From a virus, in the IMG/VR virus record IMGVR_UViG_3300035459_000014, positions 1 through 30,769 of that record: DNA of 30,769 nt; one strand, written 5' to 3'. The position numbers and the translations under genes were made by a program. Positions 21,695 to 29,394 of the stretch are shown piece after piece. The notes below the pieces were generated by a model. It was not told where the DNA came from and ran no database searches. It was given only the letters and a program-made list of their open reading frames with translations. Position 1 is the stretch's first letter; each line of letters begins with the position of its first letter.

Positions 21695-23449
21695 TCATTC
21701 TTTCTGTGCAATTGGCGCCTGCACCGATGTCGCGTCCCAGCCCATCGCTGCCAGCATTGCCAGCGGATCTTCGTCGTGACGCGCCTCGAATTCGTCCGGG
21801 TTGGCTTTTTCGGCGTGGATGCGGTCATACAGCGATAGCGTCAGTGGCTCGCCGGATAACCACATCTCATCCCGCTCGATAGTTTCGTGAATCAGGATGT
21901 AATCGGCTTCGGCTATGTTGGCGTTGTCAATCAGCACCTCGCCTGGTTCGCACAATTTCGGCTTCTCGGGGATCTGGCCGCCATAAACCAAATCATTGCC
22001 GCCTTCTGTGAAGTCGATATAATGCGGGTCATGGTTTGGGTCACGCAGTTTATCCCCATCGACAATCCAGGCGATTTGCATCTGTCCGGGGCGCATGGGG
22101 TCGGGACGGGTTTTGTAGACGCGCAGATAATAATCACGGGAAACGGGGGCGGCGGTTGCGTCTGCCTTTGCAAGTTTATTCAACGATTTTCCGCGGACGA
22201 TGGCAACAATTTCATTGTCTTGAACCAAAACTTCATCCGAGTCATGAAATGATTCGTCTGCATTTATGTTTCTTCCTCTCAATAAAAATACATTATCACC
22301 ATATGTGCTGGCTCTATCAAACGCTTTTTGGAAATCAGATTCGTCGGTCGACGGAATATATATGGATGATGTTCCGGGCAATTCATATTCTGGAGCATCG
22401 TCGCCATGATAAGATGAATTTTGGAATTTGTCTTTTGGAATAAAATCATCTCCACGAAAAGAAAAATCGAGATTTGTTTCATCGTTGTCTATTATCTGTT
22501 TGGCCTGGTCAATTGATAAAACAGGATGACCAGAGATTGTTTTCGCTCTATTGAGTATTTCTTCGGAGTTTACTTTTGTATTCTCCATTGGCGGCTGATA
22601 ATTTTTTACATAATTCTCATATAAACTTCTGTTATATCCATATTCGATGGGCTTTGCATTATCGCCCCATCTCTCGCGCGCCCAATCACTATACCCCAGT
22701 GGCGAGTTTTTACCCTCCCCACATCCTGGCCCGCTTCCTCCTACCAATCCCGGTCTACCTTCGTGATCAAAATCTCCCGAACCTTCGCCGCCTTTGCGCA
22801 TGGTTCCAATTATAGCCATCTTCTCCAGGTCGTCAAACGCCTCGCCCAGATGGTCACCTTCCGACACGATCACGCCGTCCAGTCCCTGGCAGCCGCCTAC
22901 CGTTCCCCACGGCATTTCAAATTCCTGCGTGCATACGTCGGTATCCTTATTCGTCTGCCAGACAATGTAATCCTGGCCGCCAGCGCGCTTGATAGAGAGC
23001 CAGCACTCGCAATTCACATGCGTGTCCTCCACCGGAAGCACCGCGGCGGTCAATCCCAATTCCCGCTCATACGCCATTGACTCGCCTTGCGCGAATGCCC
23101 GCGTCATCTCGGTGGTCGCGATGCGGGATGCGCGCACCTGGTCAAATAAATGCGTATCCATCAGCGATTGCACGAGGTCACCATACGTGGCTCCGGGCGT
23201 GTCAATCCAATTGCTGATAATCTCGCCCACGCCGTCCTGAGTGGTTGTGTCAAGCTGCTGTAGCACGGTATCGGTGTAATCGCTGGCCCATTGCTCCGCG
23301 TCCTTATTGGCGAGCGTCGGATTGAAAGAGATATTCATCTTCTGCGCGGCCTGAGATTGCGCTATGAAGGCGGCGTGTTCTATGCGCGGCAACAGGATAT
23401 TCGCGAGCGTTTTTCTTTCGTTTGGCCAGAAGTCGGAGGGGAGGGTCAT
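21695..23449 (-). CDS. MuF-type minor head protein fused to two extra domains
   Basis: A 584-aa protein. Residues about 1-200 are the phage Mu gpF-like head domain (NERKTLANILLPRIEHAAFI, VRASRIATTEMTRAFAQGES, then LPVEDTHVNCECW and GGCQGLDGVIV). GEGSGDFDHEGRPGLVGGSG (221-240) is the Gly-rich hinge common in such fusions. Residues 250-430 form an AT-rich-encoded domain with FRGDDF, PGTSSIYIPS and DSDEVLVQDNE, faintly like an R-S-E ADP-ribosyltransferase layout. Residues 437-570 hold YLRVYKTRPD, a YIDFTEGGNDLVYGG segment and IHETIERDEM...YDRIHAEKANPDEFEAR, resembling a zincin-like HExxE motif. MuF proteins ride in the capsid beneath the portal and can deliver effector domains with the DNA. The head domain is confident; the other two are tentative. 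Confidence 0.78.
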   Translation of the reverse strand: MTLPSDFWPNERKTLANILLPRIEHAAFIAQSQAAQKMNISFNPTLANKDAEQWASDYTDTVLQQLDTTTQDGVGEIISNWIDTPGATYGDLVQSLMDTHLFDQVRASRIATTEMTRAFAQGESMAYERELGLTAAVLPVEDTHVNCECWLSIKRAGGQDYIVWQTNKDTDVCTQEFEMPWGTVGGCQGLDGVIVSEGDHLGEAFDDLEKMAIIGTMRKGGEGSGDFDHEGRPGLVGGSGPGCGEGKNSPLGYSDWARERWGDNAKPIEYGYNRSLYENYVKNYQPPMENTKVNSEEILNRAKTISGHPVLSIDQAKQIIDNDETNLDFSFRGDDFIPKDKFQNSSYHGDDAPEYELPGTSSIYIPSTDESDFQKAFDRASTYGDNVFLLRGRNINADESFHDSDEVLVQDNEIVAIVRGKSLNKLAKADATAAPVSRDYYLRVYKTRPDPMRPGQMQIAWIVDGDKLRDPNHDPHYIDFTEGGNDLVYGGQIPEKPKLCEPGEVLIDNANIAEADYILIHETIERDEMWLSGEPLTLSLYDRIHAEKANPDEFEARHDEDPLAMLAAMGWDATSVQAPIAQKE

Positions 23450-23910
23450 ACCGGATTCAACCTTGCAAAGTCACCAAACAATTCGCGGGCCGCTTTGTTA
23501 TAGGCGCGGGCGGCTTCAATGGCATTGTAGAAAAGGCCAATATATACCTTTTTACCACTCACCCTGATTTGTGCTTCCCAATAATTTTTATTCTTCCTTT
23601 TGTATACACCCTTATATTGGTTAGTGTTGTTTGTGTACGCACCTTTATTCCCCATGTTTTGAGCATGGGTACATGGCCTTAAGTTCTCATCTTGGTTGTC
23701 CAGGGTATCACCGTTAATATGGTCGCACTCCATTCCTTCTGGAGGCATTAATATCTCTCGGTGCATGAATATGGTTTTATATTTCTTTTTTGCGTAAACG
23801 TTTCTTACTGCATATCCATGATGATAGTGCCACTTCCACTGATTCAAGCTTTCAAATCTATGATTGGAAACTTTAGCAACCTTACCCTGAGAAAGCGATA
23901 TCTCTTTCAT
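23446..23910 (-). CDS. HNH homing endonuclease with AP2 domain
   Basis: A 154-aa protein. The HNH nuclease core is IFMHREILMPPEGMECDHINGD, with His50, Asp63-His64 and Asn66, then DNQDENLRPCTHAQNMGNKG (72-90). The C-terminal AP2 DNA-binding domain (about 97-152) reads NQYKGVYKRKNKNYWEAQIR, VYIGLFYNAIEAARAYNKAA and FGDFARLN. Such HNH-AP2 proteins are free-standing homing endonucleases that nick DNA lacking the element and promote its spread. The gene splits the usual portal-MuF neighbours, is AT-rich, has AGGTGA before the ATG, and couples to MuF through an ATGA overlap. No flanking intron splice site is seen. Confidence 0.88.
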   Translation of the reverse strand: MKEISLSQGKVAKVSNHRFESLNQWKWHYHHGYAVRNVYAKKKYKTIFMHREILMPPEGMECDHINGDTLDNQDENLRPCTHAQNMGNKGAYTNNTNQYKGVYKRKNKNYWEAQIRVSGKKVYIGLFYNAIEAARAYNKAARELFGDFARLNPV

Positions 23911-23917
23911 GGTTCAC

Positions 23918-25834
23918 CTATTTTATAGCAACGACTTTGGTCGCAATCCTATGAAGCAGGCCGTCTAAATATTCACGCATAGCTCTTTCCATTTCCGTTG
24001 ACGCTATGTCTTTCACGGTTTGGTTTGGATCGATGGCAGGATGAGACATTGATTTCTGCATATTCTCAAACTGGTCAGTGACACACTTTAGTGCGTTGGC
24101 AAATATCGCGTGAACCTCCGCCGGGTCTTTGGCTTTGCACACATCTGCAAAGATCGCCTTGCGTAATTCATCCGGCAAAACTGTATCTGTGAAATCTGTT
24201 TGTTGCCACCCTTTTTTCGAGAACCTTACGCTCTTTTCATCCCATACTCGCAAATCGGCTTCGATCGCCCGCCGTTGGTACTTCAGGGCTTCCTTGGGCG
24301 TCTGCGGAACCGGTGTCGTGGTGGTTGCGCCCCTCGTATCCAGTGCAGACATATTGGCGACATAGCCCTCCGGTGTAGCGGGTGCGGGAGGCGCAACAAC
24401 GCGGTATTTCTGCTCAATCCCAAGTCGGTCTTGCACATACTCGGGCGTGTAAATCAGGCCAACATAAATTTGGTCTACTTGCGCCGTTGCCAGCTCATCT
24501 TCTGGCGGCTCCAAGCCGATCCAGTGACTCTTGGCATAGGGCGCATTCAGCATATCCCGGTTGACGGCGTTTATCAACTGCGACAAGAAGCGGGTATAGA
24601 CGCTAATCATTCCACGCACCTGTGCGTTCTCGCCGCCCTGCATCATGCCTTTCCCGCCCAGCCCTGAATTGGAGATAATGCCGAATTCGGTCTTATCGTT
24701 GCCATAAGCCCAGCAACAGACGGTCATCAGCCATTCGTCCAACGTGGTTTTGTCGATGTCGCCCTGGGTCATGTTCTGGACAATCGTACCGGAACCGTCA
24801 TGCGGCATAAACTGAACCTTTGACCGACGGGCAAGGTCGCCTTGAATCATGCTGTTGTACCACTCGGTAAAACTCTTGATTTGGTCAACTGTCCACGTCG
24901 AAGGCAGCCCGGCGAACGCGGCTGGCACATTGCCCTCGGTGTAGTTTTGCACCAAGGAAGCATCTTTCTTGATTGCCGCAATGGACGCCTGGATAATAAA
25001 TTCGATGGGCGATACCCCGTATGGGCTGAATACACTGGACCGCATGGGCGTGTAATACATGTGGGTGCGGTCACACCACCAGCGCGGGTATCCGTATAGC
25101 ACCTGGATATATGCCGGCGCGGGCGGAGGCGGAACCTTGCCTCCGTAACTGGTGGTAGGACGAATGGTCGTACCGTCCACCATCGTTATTATCCCATCCG
25201 GATCAGGATACAACGTCAGGGAATCGGTTGCCAGCAATTCTTCCAGTGCCATATTGATAAAGTTGTCGAAGTCGTGAATCCCGTCCGGTTTCTCCCAAAA
25301 CTTGCTTACGTTATCGAGCAACACCGGGTTAGCTTGGTAGCTGGTGTTGTTAGCCTTAGCGAATTTCTTATCAAGCACGAACTCATGGTCGAGGCCGCGA
25401 ATGGTGCTCTTGATTTTTTCGATATTGAGCCGAATTTCCTTGCAGGCGAAGGATAAACCTCGCAACGTCGCGAAGTCGAGCAATCCATAGCCCATACGGG
25501 GAATATAACGCAGATTGACTCCAGGCGCATATTGGAACTGGCGCGGCTGGAGTTCGGGGTTTACCGGAAGTACTGGATTTGCCGGCGACATGAACGCGCC
25601 AACGTTGAAGGCGGCATAATCCGTCACGGTCAGGCCAGCATCGGCGGGATTCGGGTTTTGTCCAGGATTGCGCCCGTTGGCATTGGCAAGGAATATCGCC
25701 GCGGTGATTTTGTCGGTCAGTCCGCTTTGCGTCGCGAGTTGCGTCATTATCCCCTGTTGCGCCTTCTTGAGTTCTCCTATCTCGGAATATAACGGGGCGA
25801 GATCGCTTCCTTTCTGGTTGGTTTTGTTTGCCAT
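23918..25834 (-). CDS. Portal protein
   Basis: A 638-aa protein. The portal is a dodecameric ring at one capsid vertex through which DNA enters and leaves. Position after the terminase and before the MuF protein is diagnostic. Portal-like features are MGYGLLDFATLRGLSFACKE with IEKIKSTIRGLDHEF (wing/stem start), DNFINMALEELLATDSLTLY, WWCDRTHMYYTPMRSSVFSP followed by YGVSPIEFIIQASIAAIKKD, and WLMTVCCWAYGNDKTEFGII. These are standard for the SPP1/HK97 portal family. The C-terminal 100 residues are mostly helical and highly charged, as a barrel extension. The first 60 residues (QQGIMTQLATQSGLTDK) are helical. CGGAG precedes the ATG. Confidence 0.92.
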   Translation of the reverse strand: MANKTNQKGSDLAPLYSEIGELKKAQQGIMTQLATQSGLTDKITAAIFLANANGRNPGQNPNPADAGLTVTDYAAFNVGAFMSPANPVLPVNPELQPRQFQYAPGVNLRYIPRMGYGLLDFATLRGLSFACKEIRLNIEKIKSTIRGLDHEFVLDKKFAKANNTSYQANPVLLDNVSKFWEKPDGIHDFDNFINMALEELLATDSLTLYPDPDGIITMVDGTTIRPTTSYGGKVPPPPAPAYIQVLYGYPRWWCDRTHMYYTPMRSSVFSPYGVSPIEFIIQASIAAIKKDASLVQNYTEGNVPAAFAGLPSTWTVDQIKSFTEWYNSMIQGDLARRSKVQFMPHDGSGTIVQNMTQGDIDKTTLDEWLMTVCCWAYGNDKTEFGIISNSGLGGKGMMQGGENAQVRGMISVYTRFLSQLINAVNRDMLNAPYAKSHWIGLEPPEDELATAQVDQIYVGLIYTPEYVQDRLGIEQKYRVVAPPAPATPEGYVANMSALDTRGATTTTPVPQTPKEALKYQRRAIEADLRVWDEKSVRFSKKGWQQTDFTDTVLPDELRKAIFADVCKAKDPAEVHAIFANALKCVTDQFENMQKSMSHPAIDPNQTVKDIASTEMERAMREYLDGLLHRIATKVVAIK

Positions 25835-25839
25835 GATAT

Positions 25840-25989
25840 TTACTCCGGTCTTGCAAAAACTATTCTGATGGCAATGCCCAATCGCCTCCAGAACTTATAG
25901 GCACACATGCCGCGCAATTCTTCTTGGTATTGTTCCTTGACATATTCTCGCATGAGCTTTTTCATCCTGCGAACCGTTCGCATTCTCAT
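25840..25989 (-). CDS. Small basic peptide between terminase and portal
   Basis: A 49-aa, strongly basic helical protein (MRMRTVRRMKKLMREYVKEQ, EELRGMCAYKFWRRLGIAIR), unrecognised. The start is ATG 25989, which overlaps the terminase stop as ATGA; a longer frame would lie inside the terminase gene. It ends six bases before the portal start. The charge suggests nucleic-acid contact, perhaps in packaging, but this is a guess. Confidence 0.55.
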   Translation of the reverse strand: MRMRTVRRMKKLMREYVKEQYQEELRGMCAYKFWRRLGIAIRIVFARPE

Positions 25990-27272
25990 TTCGCTGCCCT
26001 TTCCGCTTGAGACTTCGCCCAAGCTATCCAACCGCTTGAATTGGTCAGATAGTCATCCAAATATCTCTCTGCATCGTTGGCGTGGTCATTCTCTTTCACC
26101 GGTTCGTCTTTAGATATGCCCGCCACGGTGATCTTCCAAATATACGATTCCTTTTCGTTGATGACATTAATACATCCGGGGTCAACGGTATAACGTGGTT
26201 TTCCATCGCCCTGTATTTTTAGTTTGTCTTGAATATGTTGTATGCCATCCAATACCCGCCCTTTGGCTGCGTGGGCATTTAGTCCAGCTTTCTTTAGCGC
26301 CGCTATTAAGCCAGCCGCCGCTTCGTCAACTGCCGCGGCTTGACAAGATTTTTCAAGATACCATTCTTTTGCCTTTGCAACTACAGCGCTTTCAAGTTGA
26401 TTGCATTCGTACCACTCCCGCGCAACGTGCCAGCGCCCATCGCTATCGATTCCAATTAACAAGATGACCGCCGGGTTGGTATAACCTTCATCCATCGCTA
26501 GATACCAGGATACCATTTCTGAATCTGGACGCACCTTGACGTGTACAGGTGGGTCAAATGTATCGTAGACCACGCCCTCTGCGGTTGCCCATATCCCCTC
26601 AAGTAGCCGTTTACGCCGCACCCCCGTCAATCCCTCCAAAGTGGTCAGAGTGCGCTTGCCCTGCTCAGTCAAATTTCCGGCACTATCGTACAGGGTTGGA
26701 TTGTCTCTGTGGTGACTGAGTATCATGCGGATCCGTGGACGGCTGCGGAGGAAGTGCTTGGATCCGCCCGGATTGCAATCTCCGAATACCTGCGTATATG
26801 GCATGATTGCACCGCGCCCGGTTGCGCGTGTGGTCATTACTTCCCAATCATTTATCTGCAACTCTTCCGCCTGGCACACCTGAATAAAATCACGCTCACC
26901 AGATAATACCTTGGTTGGGTTGTCCATCCCGCCGATCCATATCTGTGAGCCATTTGGGTAAATGATACGTTCTGGATTTTTGTCACCGCCAAAGTAATTT
27001 ACCGGGAAGTCACCAATAATACGCTTCATGGTCGTGAGAATGGTTCCCGGAATGGATGCGGCCACCTTGCGAACCAATGCCCCTTGAGCGCCGGGATACT
27101 CTCTGCAATTCCAGTGTGATTTATAACAAGCCGCAAAAGACTTGCCGGTTTCGGCGGGTCCAGCCAGCACCACTTCTGGTTCTTGGCTGCGTATTAATTC
27201 CAAATTACCGCCGCGCCACTCATAGGGCGGGTCATACTGTAATAGGGTGGCAATTTCCAAATCAGGATTCAT
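25986..27272 (-). CDS. terL: Terminase large subunit
   Basis: A 428-aa packaging motor ATPase-nuclease. Walker A is GPAETGKS (38-45). Walker B with the catalytic acid is FIQVCQAEEL (129-138), and the coupling motif is GDCNPGG (164-170). The RNase H-like nuclease domain has AMDEGY (Asp261), AVDEAAAG (Asp316) and NDHANDAERYL (Asp397/Asp400). I use ATG 27272, an 11-base overlap with the small subunit gene; a GTG at 27305 would add 11 residues deeper in that gene. It cuts concatemers and pumps DNA through the portal. Length and motifs are standard for the family. Confidence 0.95.
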   Translation of the reverse strand: MNPDLEIATLLQYDPPYEWRGGNLELIRSQEPEVVLAGPAETGKSFAACYKSHWNCREYPGAQGALVRKVAASIPGTILTTMKRIIGDFPVNYFGGDKNPERIIYPNGSQIWIGGMDNPTKVLSGERDFIQVCQAEELQINDWEVMTTRATGRGAIMPYTQVFGDCNPGGSKHFLRSRPRIRMILSHHRDNPTLYDSAGNLTEQGKRTLTTLEGLTGVRRKRLLEGIWATAEGVVYDTFDPPVHVKVRPDSEMVSWYLAMDEGYTNPAVILLIGIDSDGRWHVAREWYECNQLESAVVAKAKEWYLEKSCQAAAVDEAAAGLIAALKKAGLNAHAAKGRVLDGIQHIQDKLKIQGDGKPRYTVDPGCINVINEKESYIWKITVAGISKDEPVKENDHANDAERYLDDYLTNSSGWIAWAKSQAERAAK

Positions 27273-27654
27273 CTGGTTTCTTGGCCGCCAATAATGCGGT
27301 GACACGTTCGGCTATCTGGGTAGGAGTCATGGTTTCTGGAGCAAGCGCCTTGCCATCGCTCTTTACATCCACTTCATCCACCAGCGCGCCGGGGTATGCC
27401 AGCTTTATCACGTCTCGCCATGCCGCCGGGTTATTCGTGCTGGTCATGCGCCGAAGCATCGCAACCAAGCGGCGCACTCTCTGCGCTTTCCGGCCTGCCG
27501 TGGCGGGCATTTCAAGCTGCTCCGCCAGCACATTCTTGGCGAGATGGCGAAGCTCGATAATATCCTTGGGAACACCTTTCACGTTCCGGCGCGGGTCTGG
27601 CTTTCCCTTTTCGAATGGTATCAAGTTCTCAAGCGACTTCGGGTTAACTGGCAT
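27262..27654 (-). CDS. Terminase small subunit (probable)
   Basis: A 130-aa helical, basic protein directly upstream of the large subunit. It begins with an IPFEKGKPDPRRNVKGVPK segment, a Gly/Pro/Arg motif common at the N-terminus of phage small terminases and related DUF5681-like proteins, followed by helices (IIELRHLAKNVLAEQLEMPA, KAQRVRRLVAMLRRMTSTNN) and a C-terminal helix (TPTQIAERVTALLAAKKP). Small subunits recognise the packaging site and activate the large subunit. Position strongly supports the call. Unlike many small terminases, I do not see a clear helix-turn-helix motif. Confidence 0.75.
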   Translation of the reverse strand: MPVNPKSLENLIPFEKGKPDPRRNVKGVPKDIIELRHLAKNVLAEQLEMPATAGRKAQRVRRLVAMLRRMTSTNNPAAWRDVIKLAYPGALVDEVDVKSDGKALAPETMTPTQIAERVTALLAAKKPDES

Positions 27655-27659
27655 GTCTG

Positions 27660-27740
27660 CTAAATCTCTGTTTGCTGTGACAGTTTCACAAAAGTGCCCG
27701 GTTTCCTGTTTTCTCCAGTTATTACAGGTTCGTCGCTCAT
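27660..27740 (-). CDS. Possible 26-aa peptide between methyltransferase and terminase
   Basis: A short open frame from ATG 27740, which overlaps the methyltransferase stop as ATGA, to TAG at 27660. The product is 26 residues, starting MSDEPVITGENRKPGTFV. The overlap matches the coupling used by the real genes here, and GENRKPGTFVK resembles an N-terminal segment often seen in small terminases. It may therefore be a remnant or a detached N-terminus of that gene. No independent ribosome binding site. Confidence 0.35.
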   Translation of the reverse strand: MSDEPVITGENRKPGTFVKLSQQTEI

Positions 27741-28996
27741 AATTTCACAATCTCGATGCCAGGAAAGGCGTCTGTCATCCTCTGAAGACAAACCGCCACA
27801 TACTTTGGGTCTTTCTCGATTCCTTTGCATATTCTGCCGGTTCCGTGTGCGGCCACCATCGTGGACCCTGCCCCTAAAAACAAATCGAGAACAACGTCGC
27901 CAATTTCAGACGAGTTTCGTATTGCCCGCTCAGGTAAGAGTACTGGCTTCATAGTGGGATGTTCGTCACTGTTTCTTGGTCTCGCAATTTCCCACACGTC
28001 ATCAAGATTGCGCTGGTCACAAAAAGAACTCTTATTCTTCGAGTGCCATCCGTACCAAATTGGTTCATAGCGCCTGTGATATTTACTGCGCCCAAACACA
28101 AAAATATCCTTTACCCAAATCACAAATGCAGACCAATGAAATCCCTGTTTTCTCATTTCCCCCGCAAGAACGTCGAGGTATTCTGAAGCCAGCACACAAT
28201 ACACATCGCCACTGCAGGCGCTCACGAAGGCGCTAACGAAGGCGCTAACGAAGGAAGCATAATCCTTGTCGGACATATCATCATTGTCTAATAAATCTCT
28301 CTGCCGATGGCGGGGATTTGAATCCCCGCCAATTGCTACATTCCACGGCGGGTCAGTAAATATCATCTTTGCCTTTTCACCGCCCGTTACCTTATTTACA
28401 TCTTCTGGAACAGTGCTGTCGCCACACAAAATACGATGAGGACCGATGGAATATAAATCTCCGGTCTTGCATCCCCACTTCTCCAGTAATTCCGCCCCGC
28501 GGTCAATCTGCGGATCTGCGTCCTGCGCTTCGTCTTTCACGCCCATGTTATCCAGCATCTGCCCGAATGTCTTATCCTCTTTCCGCAATGCCGACAACAG
28601 CGCACCATCGCCCGCGGCCAGCGTTGCGAGTAGGTCCAGGTCGGGGTTATACGATTGCTTCCCAGATTCGTTATCTTCCAGCCCCAGCGCGACGGCTTCC
28701 GGGCTGCCCGGTTCGATGTCATCCCGCACGACATTCACGAGTTGATCGCCGCGCACATGCACGTTGACGATTTCCTTGAATCCCGCTTCGACCGCCTTCT
28801 CCAAAGTGTAGTTTCCGGCGTAAGTCACCGGGACTTCCACATCCTTCCCGGCAGACGCGATAGAACGGAACGCGCCGCGCTTTTGCAGGGAGTTGGATAG
28901 CAAAGCACCGCCGCGCGCCGTATGTTTATTCACGTTGGACGGGTCGGTGGTAGCACCTTGCTCAATTGGAAGTACCTCAACTAAAGGTTCAGGCAT
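27737..28996 (-). CDS. ParB-like domain fused to DNA adenine methyltransferase
   Basis: A 419-aa protein. The N-terminal half (about 1-100) matches ParB/Srx-like domains of phage origin: NKHTARGGALLSNSLQKRGA, then RSIASAG and VPVTYAGNYTLEKAVEAG. The C-terminal half is an amino-methyltransferase with motif IV DPPW (215-218), HPTMKP (346-351) and the AdoMet motif I DLFLGAGST (371-379). Motif IV precedes motif I, as in the beta class. It should methylate adenine (or N4-cytosine) in DNA, perhaps protecting phage DNA or marking the packaging site. Position next to the terminase genes is common in siphoviruses. Residues 249-260 are an FVSA triplication. It has no strong ribosome binding site. Confidence 0.88.
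   Translation of the reverse strand: MPEPLVEVLPIEQGATTDPSNVNKHTARGGALLSNSLQKRGAFRSIASAGKDVEVPVTYAGNYTLEKAVEAGFKEIVNVHVRGDQLVNVVRDDIEPGSPEAVALGLEDNESGKQSYNPDLDLLATLAAGDGALLSALRKEDKTFGQMLDNMGVKDEAQDADPQIDRGAELLEKWGCKTGDLYSIGPHRILCGDSTVPEDVNKVTGGEKAKMIFTDPPWNVAIGGDSNPRHRQRDLLDNDDMSDKDYASFVSAFVSAFVSACSGDVYCVLASEYLDVLAGEMRKQGFHWSAFVIWVKDIFVFGRSKYHRRYEPIWYGWHSKNKSSFCDQRNLDDVWEIARPRNSDEHPTMKPVLLPERAIRNSSEIGDVVLDLFLGAGSTMVAAHGTGRICKGIEKDPKYVAVCLQRMTDAFPGIEIVKL
28217..28252 (-). repeat. 12-bp tandem repeat in the methyltransferase gene
   Basis: Three head-to-tail 12-bp units (GGCGCTMACGAA on the plus strand, one base differing) encode FVSAFVSAFVSA in a helix between the DPPW motif and the following strand. 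The copy number fits slipped-strand expansion and keeps the frame. Confidence 0.9.
28309..28330. repeat. Perfect 10-bp inverted repeat inside the methyltransferase gene
   Basis: GGCGGGGATT (28309-28318) and AATCCCCGCC (28321-28330) are separated by two bases. It is coding (GGDSNPR region), so it may be fortuitous, but it could be a protein-binding dyad or a cruciform-forming site. It resembles a tRNA T-arm but no tRNA surrounds it. Confidence 0.6.
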
Positions 28997-29033
28997 TGGG
29001 GAGGCTTCCCGTCTTCGATAATTTGCACATAAT

Positions 29034-29291
29034 TCACCTGCCTATCAGTTTCGCGGCTTCTTCGACGCTGGTCACGATATGGTACATCTTGCCGATTTCC
29101 GCCTGCAATATTTGTTCGTTCACCGTCAGGCTGAGCTGTTCGTGTCGCTTGATCTCCACCACATAACAGGTATCCCGGTCGATAACCAATAAGTCGAATC
29201 CGGCGTGGCGATCCTGGCGGATTACGACACAGCCACATTGACGACGGAAGAATCGGACAATTTCCTTTTCGTTGGCGTCGCGCTTGTCCAT
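29034..29291 (-). CDS. VRR-NUC (PD-(D/E)XK) nuclease
   Basis: An 85-aa, minimal VRR-NUC domain. Catalytic features are Glu8, GFDLLVI with Asp33, VVEIK with the Glu46-x-Lys48 pair, and the following SLTVNEQ (54-60), typical for this superfamily of structure-specific nucleases. Phage versions probably resolve branched DNA or act in replication or packaging. It is the first gene of the leftward operon. ATG 29291 lies about seven bases from a TATAAT box, so the mRNA may be leaderless; no ribosome binding site is present. A short 18-codon frame (MNYVQIIEDGKPPQCLNL) follows its stop and overlaps the methyltransferase start; I do not count it as a gene. Confidence 0.85.
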   Translation of the reverse strand: MDKRDANEKEIVRFFRRQCGCVVIRQDRHAGFDLLVIDRDTCYVVEIKRHEQLSLTVNEQILQAEIGKMYHIVTSVEEAAKLIGR

Positions 29292-29298
29292 CGGGGCT

Positions 29299-29315
29299 AT
29301 TATACTACAATTGTA
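29299..29315 (-). promoter_or_regulatory. Putative leftward promoter with adjacent palindrome
   Basis: A perfect TATAAT on the minus strand (29304-29299), directly downstream of the palindrome TACAATTGTA (29306-29315). No good -35 is found at 16-18 bases. The palindrome lies where a repressor or activator could act. It would drive the whole leftward structural operon, starting almost at the VRR-NUC ATG. Confidence 0.4.
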
Positions 29316-29341
29316 TCATTGTTTATTCGTGCCAAAACCAC

Positions 29342-29370
29342 TTGACAAGGTATACCCGTTGAGGTATACT
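29342..29370 (+). promoter_or_regulatory. Strong sigma70-type rightward promoter with repeated operator-like element
   Basis: TTGACA (29342-29347) and TATACT (29365-29370) are spaced by exactly 17 bases. AGGTATAC occurs twice, at 29348-29355 and 29362-29369, 14 bases apart, within the spacer and overlapping the -10, each containing the palindromic GTATAC. This is a likely operator. Confidence 0.85.
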
Positions 29371-29394
29371 GGAACTATTCAAGAAAGGAAATCT

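Noticed and set aside
20383-23910. IscB/HEARO-type guide RNA system (RNA unit plus nearby HNH gene)
   Set aside because: The HNH protein is a 154-aa HNH-AP2 homing endonuclease without RuvC-like parts, and it lies about 3 kb away, so a shared system is not supported.
28305-28335. tRNA-like T-arm (GGGGATTTGAATCCCC)
   Set aside because: No acceptor, D or anticodon arm can be found around it, and the stretch is coding for the conserved methyltransferase; it was kept only as an inverted repeat.
29272-29394. Upstream extension of the 66-aa gene at 29395
   Set aside because: It would start before and run through the near-consensus promoter, and the ribosome binding site is placed for ATG 29395.
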